Notes under the pieces: model-generated
What the model saw: only the letters and a program-made list of their open reading frames with translations
Database searches by the model: none
What the model was told of the DNA's origin: nothing
Shown: positions 32,321-43,519 of the stretch, one piece after another
Position numbering within the stretch: position 1 is the first letter of the stretch
Layout: every line of letters starts with the position of its first letter
Source of the DNA: Rhodobiaceae bacterium UBA7804
GTDB taxonomy: Bacteria; Pseudomonadota; Alphaproteobacteria; Parvibaculales; Parvibaculaceae
Reading direction: 5' to 3'
Length of the DNA stretch: 64,000 bases
Assembly: GCA_002480495.1 (NCBI GenBank)
Contig: DLCG01000004.1
Coordinates: 306,893 to 370,892 of the forward strand
Program-made: the position numbers and the translations under genes

Positions 32321-34183
32321 ATGGAGATAGATTTCGTCTGGCAGATGTGGGTGACCTACGGCTTCATTCTGGCCGCGGTCATCCTCTTCAGCATGGAACG
32401 TCTCTCGCTCGAGGTCTCGGCCCTCGCGATCCTCAGTGCGCTGCTGCTCTTTTTCTATTTTTTCCCCGTGCCCGGCGATGAAGGGCGAAACCTTCTCGGA
32501 CCGACCGCGCTTCTTGCCGGTTTCGCCAATCCCGCGCTTCTTGCCGTCCTCGCGCTGCTCGTTGTCGGCCAGGGCATGTTCCAGACAGGCGCGCTCGATG
32601 CGCCCGCTCGCTACGTCGCCGATCTCGGCTCGACGCGGCCCGGCCTCACCATCTTCTTCACTTTCCTTCTCGTCGCCGTCATCAGCGCCTTTCTGAACAA
32701 TACGCCCGTCGCGGTGATGTTCATTCCCGTGCTCGCGACGCTTGCCGGGCGCTTCGGCCAGCGCGCGCCGAAGGTCATGATGACGTTGAGCTATGTCTCG
32801 ATCCTCGGCGGCATGACCACCCTCATCGGCTCCTCGACGAACCTTCTCGCCGCGGGCGTCGTGCTCACCTCGCATCTGCCGCCCATCGGCATTTTCGATT
32901 TCGTGGTGCCCGGCCTCTTCCTCGCCGGTATCGGCTTCCTTTATTCCACGCTCGTCGTGCCGCATCTCGTGCCGGATCGCGGCGGCCCCACCATCGAACT
33001 GCAGGGCAGCGATGCGGGTGGCGGCAAGCAATATATCGCCCAGCTCGAAATCACCGCCGGTCACCCGCTTCTCGGCGTGAGCTCGAAAGCGGGCCTCTTT
33101 CCGCCGCTGCGCGACATGACGGTCCGCATGATCCAGCGCGGCGAACATCCGATCCTGCCGCCCTTCGAGGATGTCACCTTGTCGGCGGGCGATGTCGTCA
33201 TCGTCGCCGCCACGCGCCAGACGCTCACTGAAGCCTTGAAGTCCGGCTCGCGTATCTTCGAGGGCATGCTTGAGGAACGCTTCGCGGAAGGCGTGGAAAC
33301 GAATGGCGGTCCGGCAAAGCCCGGCGGCGAGCTCATCCTCGCCGAAACCGTGGTCGCGCCAGGCTCTCGCATGATCGGCCAGACCATCGAGCAGATCGCC
33401 TTCCGCCACCAGACCGGCTGTATCGTGCTCGGCGTCCAGCGCCGCAGCCGCATGATCCGCACCCTGTTGAACGACATCCGCCTCGAGGCGGGCGACGTCC
33501 TTCTCGTTCTCGGCAAGGCGTCCCGGATTCAGGATCTCCGTCAAAATCGCGACGTACTGTTGCTCGAATGGTCGGCGACCGAACTGCCGGATCCGAAGCT
33601 TGCGCATCGCGCGCTCGCGATCTTCGGCGTCATGGTGGCAACCGTACTCACCGGAATCCTGCCCATCGAGATCGCCGCTATCGGCGGCGCGCTCGCGATC
33701 ATCGCCTTCGGTGTCCTCAACATCCGTCAGGCCGCCCGCGCCATCGACCGGCGCATCTTCCTCATGGTCGGCGCCATGCTCGGCGTCGCCACCGCGCTGG
33801 AAGTCACGGGCGGCGCGCAGGCCATTGCCGTCGCCTCCGTCGATATGTTCCAGGGTTATGGCGTACCGGTCATGCTATCGGCCTTCTTCTTCGCCATAGC
33901 CGTCACCACCAACGTGCTGACGAACAACGCGACAGCCGTTCTCTTCACCCCCATCGCCATCAGCACCGCAATGCAGCTCGGCGTCGATCCGATGATCTTC
34001 GTATACGCCGTCATCTTCGCTTCGAACTGCTCCTTCGCCACGCCGATGGGTTACCAGACGAATCTCCTGGTTATGGGTCCCGGCCATTACGAGTTCCGCG
34101 ATTTCGTGCGGGCGGGAACGCCTCTCGTCATTCTGCTCTGGTTGGCCTATTCTTTCTTTGCGCCCTGGTACTACGGCCTCTGA
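32321..34183 (+). CDS. SLC13/DASS-type permease with two RCK_C (TrkA-C) domains
   Basis: The 620-residue protein has an N-terminal set of membrane helices containing LNNTPVAVMFIPVLATLAG and LIGSSTNLLAAGVV, two cytoplasmic TrkA-C domains (about residues 225-305, PLRDMTVRMIQRGEHPILPP, and 320-405, IAFRHQTGCIVLGVQRRS), and a second helix set with VTTNVLTNNATAVLFTPIAI and SNCSFATPMGYQTNLLVMGP. The paired SNT/NNT motifs are typical of the ion transporter superfamily that moves dicarboxylates, sulfate or anions with Na+ or H+. The substrate is not readable. Confidence 0.92.
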   Translation: MEIDFVWQMWVTYGFILAAVILFSMERLSLEVSALAILSALLLFFYFFPVPGDEGRNLLGPTALLAGFANPALLAVLALLVVGQGMFQTGALDAPARYVADLGSTRPGLTIFFTFLLVAVISAFLNNTPVAVMFIPVLATLAGRFGQRAPKVMMTLSYVSILGGMTTLIGSSTNLLAAGVVLTSHLPPIGIFDFVVPGLFLAGIGFLYSTLVVPHLVPDRGGPTIELQGSDAGGGKQYIAQLEITAGHPLLGVSSKAGLFPPLRDMTVRMIQRGEHPILPPFEDVTLSAGDVVIVAATRQTLTEALKSGSRIFEGMLEERFAEGVETNGGPAKPGGELILAETVVAPGSRMIGQTIEQIAFRHQTGCIVLGVQRRSRMIRTLLNDIRLEAGDVLLVLGKASRIQDLRQNRDVLLLEWSATELPDPKLAHRALAIFGVMVATVLTGILPIEIAAIGGALAIIAFGVLNIRQAARAIDRRIFLMVGAMLGVATALEVTGGAQAIAVASVDMFQGYGVPVMLSAFFFAIAVTTNVLTNNATAVLFTPIAISTAMQLGVDPMIFVYAVIFASNCSFATPMGYQTNLLVMGPGHYEFRDFVRAGTPLVILLWLAYSFFAPWYYGL

Positions 34184-34213
34184 GGGCGCCGAGAAAACCA
34201 GCGCGAGAAGGCA

Positions 34214-34960
34214 GTGACGGACCAGTCCCGCATAAGGTTCCCGCAGTTCTACATCACCTCGCCGCAGCCCTGCCCTTATCTGGAAGGCCGCTACGAGAAG
34301 AAGGTGTTTACCCATCTCCTCGGCGACGAGCCCGTCTCGCTCAACAACACGCTTACCCAGGCCGGCTTCCGCCGCAGCCAGAACATCGCCTATCGTCCGG
34401 CCTGCGAGGATTGTCAGGCCTGCATTTCCGTCCGTGTTGTGGTGAACGAGTTCCGGCCGGGCCGGACCTTCCGCCGCATTCTCGCGCGCAACGAGGATCT
34501 GCGCGGCCATTCGCGCGCCGCCACCGCGACGGACGAGCAATATGGCCTGTTGCGGCGCTATCTCGACGCGCGCCATGCCGATGGCGGCATGGCCGACATG
34601 ACGGAGCAGGACTACAAGGCGATGGTCGAGGACACGACCATCCACACCAACATCGTCGAATACCGCCGGAGGGCGTCGGAGCCGGGCGAGACCGCCCCGC
34701 TTCTCGCCGCCGCCCTCACCGACACACTCGATGACGGCCTGTCGATGGTCTACAGCTTCTACGATCCGGAAGAGACCCCGCGCAGCCTCGGCACCTTCAT
34801 GGTGCTGGACCATATCGAGCGGGCGCGCATCCTCGGCCTTCCATATGTCTATCTCGGCTACTGGGTCGATGGCTCCCGCAAGATGTCCTACAAGACCCGC
34901 TTCGCGCCCCTCGAGGCCCTGATGCCCGAGGGCTGGCGGCGCACCGCCCAACCCTGCTGA
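34214..34960 (+). CDS. bpt: aspartate/glutamate leucyltransferase (bacterial protein transferase)
   Basis: Bpt adds leucine to proteins with N-terminal Asp or Glu, creating an N-degron for ClpS/ClpAP. The 248-residue protein matches the R-transferase family: FYITSPQPCPYLEGRYEKK, FRRSQNIAYRPACEDCQACISVRV (conserved cysteine cluster) and YVYLGYWVDGSRKMSYKTRF. The start is a GTG preceded by GAGAAGG. It follows the permease gene after 30 bases and precedes a clear promoter of the TRAP operon. Confidence 0.94.
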   Translation: MTDQSRIRFPQFYITSPQPCPYLEGRYEKKVFTHLLGDEPVSLNNTLTQAGFRRSQNIAYRPACEDCQACISVRVVVNEFRPGRTFRRILARNEDLRGHSRAATATDEQYGLLRRYLDARHADGGMADMTEQDYKAMVEDTTIHTNIVEYRRRASEPGETAPLLAAALTDTLDDGLSMVYSFYDPEETPRSLGTFMVLDHIERARILGLPYVYLGYWVDGSRKMSYKTRFAPLEALMPEGWRRTAQPC

Positions 34961-35000
34961 TTTTTAATCCCGCCCACGCGAAAACCGGCCCCCGCCGCCG

Positions 35001-35028
35001 TTGCACCTCGCGCACGCGCGCCTATACT
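35001..35028 (+). promoter_or_regulatory. candidate sigma70-type promoter of the TRAP operon
   Basis: TTGCAC (35001-35006) and TATACT (35023-35028) are separated by 16 bases and lie about 82 bases upstream of dctP. The leader contains a short perfect hairpin, GGCCGG (35065-35070) with CCGGCC (35074-35079). Confidence 0.5.
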
Positions 35029-35109
35029 GGCCGCCAATTGTACCCCTTCAATTTGGGGATGGATGGCCGGAAACCGGCCGTTCCGGGGAATTAGATCGGG
35101 GAGTCTTCG

Positions 35110-36183
35110 ATGAAACGCCGCTCGTTTCTGGCTGGCGCCGGCCTTGCCGGTCTTGCCGCCGCCGCCATGCCCGCGCCTGCCATCGCTCAGGGCAAACGAC
35201 AGCTCAAGATGGTCACCACCTGGCCGAAGAACTATCCCGGTCTTGGCATGTCGGCCGAGCGCCTCGCCACCCGCATCGGCGAAATGACGGACGGCCAGCT
35301 CGATATCAAGGTCTTCGCGGCGAACGAACTCGTCCCCGCGCTCGAAAGCTTCGACACCGTCTCCTCCGGCGCCGCCGACATCTATCACGGCGCGGAGTAT
35401 TACTGGCAGGGCAAGTCCAAGGCCTACAACTTCTTCACCGCCGTCCCCTTCGGCATGACCGCCGCGGAAATCAACGCCTGGATCTATCATGGCGGCGGCC
35501 AGGAGCTTTGGGACGAGCTTGCCAAGGGCTTCAACATCAAACCCTTCATGGCGGCGAATACCGGCGTCCAGCTTCCCGGCTGGTACCGCAAGGAAATCAA
35601 CTCGCTCGATGACCTGAAGGGCCTTTCGATCCGCATGCCGGGCCTCGGCGGCGAGGTCATGCGCCGCCTCGGCGCAGCAGCGGTCACGCTCGCGGGCCCC
35701 GACATCTTCCCCTCCCTCCAGAACGGCACCATCGATGCCGCCGAATGGGTCGGCCCCTGGAACGACATGGCCTTCGGCTTTTACCGCCTCGCGAAATACT
35801 ACTACTGGCCGGGCTTCCACGAGCCGGGTTCTTCGCTTGCCGCCGGTTTCAATCTCGGCGTCTGGGAATCCCTCACCAAACAGCAGCAGGCCGTGGTGCG
35901 CGCCGCCTGCGCCGCCGAGAACGACTACACGCTCGCCGAATACAACGCGCATAACGGCGACGCGCTCAAGACCCTCGTCGAGAAGCATGGCGTCATGATC
36001 CGCCGCTTCCCCGACGATGTGGTCGCCGCGCTGAAGAAGACCTCGAAGGAAGTGCTGGACGACGCTGCCAAGGAAGACGCCTACACCGCGAAGGTCTATG
36101 AGAGCTTCCGCTCCTTCCTCGACACGACGAGCGAATGGACGCGTATCGGCGACGAAGGTTTCGTGCAGGCGCGGCGCGGCTGA
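35110..36183 (+). CDS. dctP: TRAP transporter periplasmic substrate-binding protein (TakP-like)
   Basis: The 357-residue protein binds a carboxylate substrate in the periplasm and delivers it to DctQM. The N-terminus has a twin-arginine-like signal (KRRSFLAGAGLAGLAAAAM, cleavage near AIAQG). The mature protein has GLSIRMPGLGGEVMRRLGA with the carboxylate-binding Arg, and the TakP-like EWVGPWNDMAFGFYRLAKYY, suggesting 2-oxo acids as substrates. Ligand identity is inference. It is first of four tightly spaced genes. Confidence 0.93.
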   Translation: MKRRSFLAGAGLAGLAAAAMPAPAIAQGKRQLKMVTTWPKNYPGLGMSAERLATRIGEMTDGQLDIKVFAANELVPALESFDTVSSGAADIYHGAEYYWQGKSKAYNFFTAVPFGMTAAEINAWIYHGGGQELWDELAKGFNIKPFMAANTGVQLPGWYRKEINSLDDLKGLSIRMPGLGGEVMRRLGAAAVTLAGPDIFPSLQNGTIDAAEWVGPWNDMAFGFYRLAKYYYWPGFHEPGSSLAAGFNLGVWESLTKQQQAVVRAACAAENDYTLAEYNAHNGDALKTLVEKHGVMIRRFPDDVVAALKKTSKEVLDDAAKEDAYTAKVYESFRSFLDTTSEWTRIGDEGFVQARRG

Positions 36184-36191
36184 CAGGCATC

Positions 36192-36731
36192 ATGGAAGCA
36201 CTCTCGCGCATCGCCCGCCTGATAGACGCCTTCAACGAGCGTGTGGGGCGCGCATTCTCCTGGCTCGCGCTCCTCATGGTGCTGGTGCAGTTCGTCGTCG
36301 TCCTGCAGCGCTATGTCTTCGGCGTCGGCTCCATCTGGGCGCAGGAATCGATCGTCTACATGCACGGCCTCATGTTCATGATCGTCGCGGGCTACACGCT
36401 GCTCCACAACGCCCATGTGCGCGTCGACGTCTTCTACCGGATCATGCCGCCCGCCCGTAAGGCGCTTGTCGACCTCCTGGGCACGCTGTTTCTTCTCTGG
36501 CCCGTCTGCTTCCTCATCTTCTATGTCTCGCTGCCCTATGTCGAAGCCTCATGGGCCGTGCGCGAAGGCAGCCGCGAGACGAGCGGCATTCAGGGCGTCT
36601 ACCTCCTGAAAAGCGTGATCCTGGTCTTCGCCGTGCTTCTCGCGCTGCAGGGTCTTTCCACCATCATCCATGCGTTGCGCATTCTTTCGGGGGCGGAAAA
36701 GCCCGTGGAAGAAGCCTCGCCCATCCTCTGA
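36192..36731 (+). CDS. dctQ: TRAP transporter small permease
   Basis: The 179-residue protein has four membrane segments, including FSWLALLMVLVQFVVVLQRYVF and the conserved SIWAQESIVYMHGLMFM. It is the small subunit that joins the large permease. The start MEALSR lies 8 bases after dctP; in-frame codons upstream belong to dctP's shadow. It is followed after 15 bases by dctM. Confidence 0.93.
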   Translation: MEALSRIARLIDAFNERVGRAFSWLALLMVLVQFVVVLQRYVFGVGSIWAQESIVYMHGLMFMIVAGYTLLHNAHVRVDVFYRIMPPARKALVDLLGTLFLLWPVCFLIFYVSLPYVEASWAVREGSRETSGIQGVYLLKSVILVFAVLLALQGLSTIIHALRILSGAEKPVEEASPIL

Positions 36732-36746
36732 AGGCGGCCGCGCCCC

Positions 36747-38327
36747 ATGGACCTCCGCGAATCCCTCGATGTCCTGATGTTCGTCGCCGCCTGCGCGGTG
36801 CTGCTCACGGGCTTCCCCGTCGCCTTCACGCTGGCGGGCGTCGCGCTTCTTTTCGGCCTCATCGGCATGGCGCTCGGCGTCTTCGATTTCGGCTTCATGG
36901 CCGCGCTCCCGCAGCGCATCTACGGCAACATGACGAACGACGTGCTCATCGCCGTGCCGCTCTTCGTCTTCATGGGCACCATGCTGGAGCGCTCCAAGGT
37001 CGCCGAGGAACTGCTGGAAAACATGGGCCGCCTTTTCGGGCGCCTGCGCGGCGGCCTCGGCTTTTCCGTGTCGATCGTCGGCGCGCTGCTTGCCGCCTCC
37101 ACCGGCATCGTCGGGGCGACCGTCGTCACCATGGGCCTTCTCGCCCTGCCCACCATGCTCCGCCGCGGCTACGATCCCGCGCTTGCATCGGGCTCCATCG
37201 CCGCCGCGGGCACGCTCGGCCAGATCATCCCGCCTTCCATCGTCCTCGTCCTTCTCGGCGACACGCTGGCGAACTCCTATCAGAAGGCGCAGCTCGAACA
37301 GGGCATCTTCTCGCCCGAGACGCTTTCGGTCGGCGATCTCTTCGCGGGCGCGCTCATTCCCGGCCTCATGCTGGTCGGCTTCTACATCCTCTATCAGGCC
37401 GTGCGCGCCGCGCTCGATCCGAAATCCTCGCCCGCCATGCCCGTGGACGAAAGCATCTCCACCGCCGATCTCTATCGCAGCACGCTGCGCGCGCTGGTTC
37501 CTCCCGTCGCGCTCATCATCGCCGTCATGGGCTCGATCCTGGGCGGCATCGCGACGCCAACGGAAGCCGCCGCATTGGGTGCTGTCGGCTCGATCCTCCT
37601 CGCTGGCGAGCGCGCGGGCGGCATGAAGCGCGCGGTCCGCACCGCCGCGCTCTGTCTCGTCGCGCTCCTCGTCCTCACCTCCTTCATGGACCTGCGCACA
37701 GCCCGCAGCGAAATCTCCGGCACGGATCAGGCGGGCATCTGGCTCGCATGGGTGCTGATCGCCGGTGTCGCAGTCGGCCTCGCCGCCTCCCTCTTCCGCC
37801 TCTGGCAGAGCGGCGTCCTCGCCGAGGTCTCGCAGTCCACCGCGCGCATCACCTCCATGGTCTTCGTGATCCTGATCGGCGCCGCGCTCTTCAGCCTCGT
37901 CTTCCGCGGCCTTGGCGGCGACGACACGGTGCATGAATTCCTCACCTCCATGCCCGGCGGCACTTTCGGCGCGGTCCTCACCGTCATGCTGATCATGTTC
38001 GCGCTCGGCTTCTTTCTCGATTTCATCGAGATCATCTTCGTCGTCGTGCCGATCGTCGCGCCCATCCTGCTGATGATGGGGGTAAACCCCGTCTGGCTCG
38101 GCGTCATGATGGCGGTCAATCTCCAGACCTCCTTCCTCACGCCGCCCTTCGGCTTCGCGCTCTTCTATCTGCGCGGCGTTGCGCCGGAAAGCGTCACCAC
38201 GGCGCAGATCTACAGGGGCGCCGTTCCTTTCGTGATGCTGCAGCTCCTCGCGCTCGTCGTCATCGCAAGCTTCCCCGGTCTCGCCACCTGGTTGCCACGT
38301 GTGATCTTTGGCACTACAGGTTTCTGA
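36747..38327 (+). CDS. dctM: TRAP transporter large permease, enlarged DctM
   Basis: The 526-residue protein has the DctM pattern: LLTGFPVAFTLAGVALLFGL, ASTGIVGATVVTMGLLALP, GTLGQIIPPSIVLVLLGD and LQTSFLTPPFGFALFYLRG. It is about 100 residues longer than most DctM proteins (about 425). The extra part, about residues 290-385, adds two hydrophobic segments (RTAALCLVALLVLTSFM and AGIWLAWVLIAGVAVGLAASL). Such enlarged forms occur with TakP-type binding proteins. It overlaps the next gene by one base (TGATG). Confidence 0.93.
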   Translation: MDLRESLDVLMFVAACAVLLTGFPVAFTLAGVALLFGLIGMALGVFDFGFMAALPQRIYGNMTNDVLIAVPLFVFMGTMLERSKVAEELLENMGRLFGRLRGGLGFSVSIVGALLAASTGIVGATVVTMGLLALPTMLRRGYDPALASGSIAAAGTLGQIIPPSIVLVLLGDTLANSYQKAQLEQGIFSPETLSVGDLFAGALIPGLMLVGFYILYQAVRAALDPKSSPAMPVDESISTADLYRSTLRALVPPVALIIAVMGSILGGIATPTEAAALGAVGSILLAGERAGGMKRAVRTAALCLVALLVLTSFMDLRTARSEISGTDQAGIWLAWVLIAGVAVGLAASLFRLWQSGVLAEVSQSTARITSMVFVILIGAALFSLVFRGLGGDDTVHEFLTSMPGGTFGAVLTVMLIMFALGFFLDFIEIIFVVVPIVAPILLMMGVNPVWLGVMMAVNLQTSFLTPPFGFALFYLRGVAPESVTTAQIYRGAVPFVMLQLLALVVIASFPGLATWLPRVIFGTTGF

Positions 38328-38818
38328 TGTCCATGAACGGCCCCGACAGCGCGGCAGCCAATGCCCGCAGCAACCTGATCCGCCTGGCGCTGGTCGTCCT
38401 CGCCATGACGGGCGTCATCGCCTTCTATCTCGGCACGGGCCGGGTCGACCTGCGCGATCCGGTGGAAGTCACCGCCCGCGTCACGCAGCCCGTGACGTGG
38501 ACGCAGGGCGGACCTCTCTCCCTCGATGTCGCCGTCACCCTCACGAACAATACCGACGAGCCCCTGCCACTCTCGATCGCCTCGCAATGCGACATCTTCC
38601 AGTGGTTCGTGGCCGACGAGGACATGAACCTCGTGCAGTCGCAGCGCGGAGACGAACCCTGCGTCGATGTGCCAATGCGGGGGAGCCTGGACGCGAACCA
38701 CAAGATTTCGGGCGAGTTCTCCCTCTCGCTCGACCCCGCCCGCGTGAAGCCGGGCGACTATATCCTCTTCATCCGCTACTGGGGCCACGAACTCCGCCAG
38801 CCGATCACCATCGACTGA
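38327..38818 (+). CDS. membrane-anchored BsuPI-like beta-domain protein coupled to the TRAP operon
   Basis: This 163-residue protein has an N-terminal membrane anchor (LIRLALVVLAMTGVIAFYLG, residues ~18-37) and an extracytoplasmic beta-rich domain with LTNNTDEPLPLSIAS, CDIFQWFVADEDMN and KPGDYILFIRYWGHEL. It resembles the BsuPI / intracellular proteinase inhibitor fold by its conserved NNT and D-F-x-V features. Two cysteines (SQCDIF, EPCVDV) could pair. Tight coupling with dctM suggests a TRAP accessory role, which is speculative. Function not established. Confidence 0.75.
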   Translation: MSMNGPDSAAANARSNLIRLALVVLAMTGVIAFYLGTGRVDLRDPVEVTARVTQPVTWTQGGPLSLDVAVTLTNNTDEPLPLSIASQCDIFQWFVADEDMNLVQSQRGDEPCVDVPMRGSLDANHKISGEFSLSLDPARVKPGDYILFIRYWGHELRQPITID

Positions 38819-38851
38819 GCATCGGGTGGGGGGTGCCCCTGCCCGGAAAAC

Positions 38852-41098
<2,247 letters not shown>

Positions 41099-41169
41099 GT
41101 CTTGGTCTTCTCGTTCACTTTGATCTTCACAGGTCCGGCTTTCGGCACAGTTTCGCCTGACCCCTCACT

Positions 41170-41312
41170 TGTCATCCCGGCGAAAGCCGGGACCCATTGG
41201 TTCCCTCAGCAAGAGCGGGACGTTTGCCGTGTCGGCGGCACCGTTTGCGCTCTTGTCCCAACCGCTGCGGCAAATGGGACTGCGAGTGGTTCCCGGCTTT
41301 CGCCGGGATGAC
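41170..41312. repeat. inverted pair of REP-like hairpins with structured spacer
   Basis: Two 27-base arms (41170-41196 and 41286-41312) are inverted copies with one mismatch. Each arm contains its own perfect hairpin: TCCCGGC-GAAA-GCCGGGA at 41175-41192, and its complement at 41291-41308. The 89-base spacer holds further inverted segments (GCAAGAGC / GCTCTTG-like). The arrangement resembles a REP pair (BIME). It lies between parC and recO, where no gene is present. Confidence 0.8.
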
Positions 41313-41392
41313 ACTGAAAGGTAACAGCGAGCTTCCTGCTATCGCTTAAAACTCGCGCGCATTCTTTCCCCAATATACCAGCGATTCGGCTC

Positions 41393-42121
41393 TCACCCTG
41401 CCCTTGCGGCGATCTTCTCCATCAGCCTTATCCGCGCATCGGGCAGGTGGCGCTCATGCGCCGCGAAAAGGTGCCGTTCGAGGAAATGCCCCGTGAGCCT
41501 GAGCCCCTCGGCCACGTCCTCATTCGTGGCCTCCCCCGCCTGCGCGCCCACAAGGAACGCCGGCAGCCGGAAAAGCCTGTCCTTGTAGGGCTCGCCCGCG
41601 CCCCGGCTCACCGCGCTCCCGCTTTTCGGCGACACATAGACGAGGTCGTCGCGGCTCCCCGTCGCCGCGCAGCGCGTGAGGTCGAGCCCGAAGCCGAGCT
41701 CCTGCAAGAGCCCCAGTTCCCAGCGCACGAAGATCGCGGGCCACACATGCTCGTCCTGCATGGTTTCGAGCAACACCTCATAGCCGTCGTAGAGCGCCGG
41801 ATGCGCCTCCCGCTCCGGCACGATGCCGCATACGGCGCTCGCCGCGCTCAAGGCCAGCAGCGCCAGCGGATCGTCCATGAGAAGCCCCGCCAGCGGCCGC
41901 ACGAGCTCCACCTGATAGGTGCCGAGATGTTCGGAAAGCCTCGCCCGCCAGTGTGCCGAGAGCTTGTTGCCCGGCTGGAGCACGCTCCGCATTCGCCGCC
42001 CCGCGCCGCCATGCACGAGGCCGAGATGCCGCCCTTGCTCGCGCGTGAACAGTTCGAGGATCGCGCCCGTCTCGCCATAGGCGCGCGCCGACAGCACGAT
42101 CCCTTCGTCACGCCAGTCCAT
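41393..42121 (-). CDS. recO: DNA repair protein RecO
   Basis: RecO loads RecA onto SSB-coated DNA in the RecFOR pathway. The 242-residue protein begins MDWRDEGIVLSARAYGETGAI, the conserved OB-fold N-terminus, followed by the helical C-terminal region with WELGLLQELGFGLDLTRCAATG. Its start overlaps the CNNM gene stop by 14 bases. In many relatives recO directly follows era; here the CNNM gene is interposed. Confidence 0.94.
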   Translation of the reverse strand: MDWRDEGIVLSARAYGETGAILELFTREQGRHLGLVHGGAGRRMRSVLQPGNKLSAHWRARLSEHLGTYQVELVRPLAGLLMDDPLALLALSAASAVCGIVPEREAHPALYDGYEVLLETMQDEHVWPAIFVRWELGLLQELGFGLDLTRCAATGSRDDLVYVSPKSGSAVSRGAGEPYKDRLFRLPAFLVGAQAGEATNEDVAEGLRLTGHFLERHLFAAHERHLPDARIRLMEKIAARAG

Positions 42122-43412
42122 CTTCGGAACTTTCCGGCAGCAGCGTCACGATCAGCTTGTCGATCCGCCGGCCGTCCATATCGGCGATTTCGAAATGATG
42201 TCGGCCCAGGTTGAAGGTTTCGCCGGGCTCCGGCAAATGCCCGAGCGCATCGAGCGCAAGCCCGGCGACTGTGTGGAAATCGCCTCTGACCGCGCCGATG
42301 CCGAACCGGGCGGCGAACTCATCCACTGGCACTGCCCCGTCGACGAGCCAGGTGCCGTCGCTCCTGAGGTGTATGGCCGGGCCGGATTCTTCCCCCTGTT
42401 CCGGCAGGTCGCCCGCAATCGATTCCAGAATGTCTGTCAGCGTGACGATGCCCTGCGTCGCGCCATACTCGTCCACCACTATGGCGATATGCACCTTCTC
42501 CCGCTTGAAACGGTCGAGAAGTTTCAGCACTTCCTTGCTCTCCGGCACGATGGGAACCTGCACTGTTGCGGCGTCGAGCGAAAAACGCCCGCTCGTCAGC
42601 GCCTCCGGCAGCAGGTCCTTCGCATGCACGACGCCGACGGCCTCGTCCACCGTCCCCTCGCAGACGACCAGTCGCGAGACATGATTCTCGCGCATGGTTT
42701 GTGCGATGCTCTCCGCATCCGCCTTCCGGTCGATCCAGACGATCTCGGGGCGCGGCGTCATGATCGCGGCGACCGTGCGGTCCGCCAGCCGCAGCACACC
42801 CTCGATCATTTCGCGTTCCTGGGGAACGAAGACACCGGCGCGCGTTCCTTCCGCAATGAGCGATTTCACCTCCTCCTCGCTCACCGTGGACTCGCGCGCA
42901 CTGCCAAGGCCGATCAGCCGCAGCGTCGTATCGGTGGAGATCTTGAGAAGCCAGACCGCAGGCGCCGCGAGGCGCGACAGCATCTGCATCGGCCCCGCCA
43001 CGATACCGGCAGTGCGTTCGGGATTGGTGAGGGCGATCCGCTTCGGCACAAGCTCGCCCACGATCAGCGAAAGATAGGTGATCGCCACCACGACGATGAT
43101 GATACCGGCCGTATCGCCATGTTCGCTCAAGGGTTCGAACTGCGACAGCCAGCGGCCCAGTCGCTCGCCCAGCGTTGCCCCGCTGAACGCGCCAGCGACG
43201 ACGCCGACCAGCGTGATACCGATCTGTACCGTCGACAGGAACCGGCTCGGATCGGCGATCAGCGAGAGCGCCGTTCGCGCGCCGCGATGCCCCTCCTTCG
43301 CCATATGGTCGAGCCGGGCCTTCCGCGAAGAGACAATGGCAAGTTCCGACATCGCCAGAAGCCCGTTCACCACGGTCAGCGAAAGAACGATCATCAATTC
43401 GATGTAAAGCAT
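42108..43412 (-). CDS. CNNM/CorC-family hemolysin-like transporter with CBS domains
   Basis: The 434-residue protein has a DUF21 (CNNM) membrane domain at residues 1-190 (SELAIVSSRKARLDHMAKEG, then SLIVGELVPKRIAL), a CBS pair at about 205-330 (MTPRPEIVWIDRKADAESI, VVDEYGATQGIVTLTDIL) and a C-terminal CorC_HlyC domain (WLVDGAVPVDEFAARFGI). Such proteins handle Mg2+ or Co2+ export and Na+/Mg2+ exchange. It lies 107 bases after era and overlaps recO, so it appears inserted in the usual rnc-era-recO order. Confidence 0.92.
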   Translation of the reverse strand: MLYIELMIVLSLTVVNGLLAMSELAIVSSRKARLDHMAKEGHRGARTALSLIADPSRFLSTVQIGITLVGVVAGAFSGATLGERLGRWLSQFEPLSEHGDTAGIIIVVVAITYLSLIVGELVPKRIALTNPERTAGIVAGPMQMLSRLAAPAVWLLKISTDTTLRLIGLGSARESTVSEEEVKSLIAEGTRAGVFVPQEREMIEGVLRLADRTVAAIMTPRPEIVWIDRKADAESIAQTMRENHVSRLVVCEGTVDEAVGVVHAKDLLPEALTSGRFSLDAATVQVPIVPESKEVLKLLDRFKREKVHIAIVVDEYGATQGIVTLTDILESIAGDLPEQGEESGPAIHLRSDGTWLVDGAVPVDEFAARFGIGAVRGDFHTVAGLALDALGHLPEPGETFNLGRHHFEIADMDGRRIDKLIVTLLPESSEDGLA

Positions 43413-43519
43413 GGCCCTGTTCTGGTTTGTGAGGGCAAGGTCTTCCCGGGGTGCCCGCGACTCCCGCAGCTTACCCTATCGGGCTGGTGTCGGGAGGAGT
43501 CTTGCACTTGGCATCCGCC

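Noticed and set aside
34961..35109. Possible riboswitch ahead of the TRAP operon
   Set aside because: Only short simple hairpins are present; no known riboswitch core could be recognised.
36549..37936. 461-codon open frames on both strands over dctQ/dctM
   Set aside because: dctM in the third frame has unmistakable TRAP motifs; the others are GC-driven shadows.
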